This document shows, one piece after another, positions 62,250 through 62,373 of a stretch of DNA of 62,373 nt. How positions within the stretch are numbered: the first letter of the stretch is position 1; every line of letters starts with the position of its first letter. The notes below the pieces were generated by a model, which worked only from the letters and a program-made list of their open reading frames with translations, was not told the origin of the DNA and did not search any database. The stretch comes from Gammaproteobacteria bacterium (GTDB lineage Bacteria; Pseudomonadota; Gammaproteobacteria; 21-64-14): positions 1-62,373 of the forward strand of contig JALUXX010000030.1 of NCBI GenBank assembly GCA_027013145.1, written 5' to 3'. A program made the translations under genes and the position numbers.

Positions 62250-62373
62250 GTAGCCCGTATATGGTCTCCTCCCATTTTGCAAGGCCGTGAGCGGGTCGAT
62301 GGCAGGGACAGGTTGCGTCCGTATATTCGGCCTGTTGGTGAGGACCCGCGAGGGGTTCTCTGGCCACGATGAA
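62250..62373 (+). mobile_element. Possible left end of an insertion sequence (IS110-like), cut by the window edge
   Basis: A second GTAGCCCG at 62253-62260 breaks off after eight bases into unrelated A+T-richer sequence (TATATGGTCTCCTCCC). The window ends in CACGATGAA, where a coding start could begin. A broken REP followed by a noncoding leader and ATGAA is what an IS110/IS1111 element in a REP would give, but no transposase is visible, so this is a weak guess. Confidence 0.25.

Overview
This 62.4-kb window is very GC-rich and densely coded, with many ATGA/GTGA start-stop overlaps and GTG starts. Gene content (tamA-tamB, yhcB, an mla-type lipid transporter, mltD, mrcB, yoaA-tsaB, the succinylase dap genes, glnK-amtB) points to a gammaproteobacterium. 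A six-subunit Hyf-like membrane complex, a periplasmic DsrE-like protein, a very large FAD/Fe-S oxidoreductase and a VPLPAA-type sorting tail fit a chemolithoautotrophic, possibly sulfur-oxidising lineage (Chromatiales/Acidiferrobacterales type). That placement is inference, since no marker gene is present. I see no rRNA, tRNA or CRISPR array.

Layout: 0-4.3 kb holds a tiny histone-H1-like protein, a 1169-residue oxidoreductase and a small lipoprotein, ended by a palindromic MITE-like element (copy 1). 4.7-12.5 kb holds MltD-like transglycosylase, a secreted phosphoesterase, an acyltransferase, a flippase-like membrane protein, a MurG-like glycosyltransferase, cytochrome c, a VOC protein and a periplasmic DsrE-like protein. 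12.5-20 kb is a single operon for an energy-converting hydrogenase-related complex: HyfB, C, E, F, G and I homologues in overlapping order behind a good sigma-70 promoter. The large subunit lacks the Ni-binding cysteines. 20.7-24.2 kb is a complete MCE/Mla phospholipid transport operon. 24.3-29.4 kb carries a P2-type cation ATPase, an HExxH protein and amtB/glnK. 29.6-35.9 kb contains signalling and accessory genes (NERD, YbaK-HDOD, chalcone-isomerase fold, lamin-tail/CTERM protein, GAF-GGDEF-EAL).

36.8-41.3 kb is a three-gene cassette: an unrecognised 825-residue protein, a phosphatidylserine-decarboxylase-like protein and an Lgt-like membrane transferase. It converges on tamB-tamA (41.4-46.9 kb). 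It is the best candidate here for an undescribed membrane-lipid system. 47-57 kb carries yhcB, an HD-GYP phosphodiesterase, an APH/P-loop kinase fusion, mrcB, a TPR lipoprotein, MITE copy 2 (inverted relative to copy 1), a PD-(D/E)xK-like protein, a DinG/YoaA helicase and tsaB. 57-60.6 kb is dapC-dapD-dapE on the minus strand. The right end holds an EamA transporter, a second VOC protein, a GTAGCCCGG-bounded REP-type repeat and what may be the left end of an insertion sequence running off the window.

A theme is envelope and lipid handling: Mla transporter, TamAB, acyltransferase, PSD-like and Lgt-like enzymes, LPG-synthase-like flippase, MltD and PBP1b. A second theme is membrane-linked redox: the Ehr complex, cytochrome c and the FAD/Fe-S oxidoreductase.
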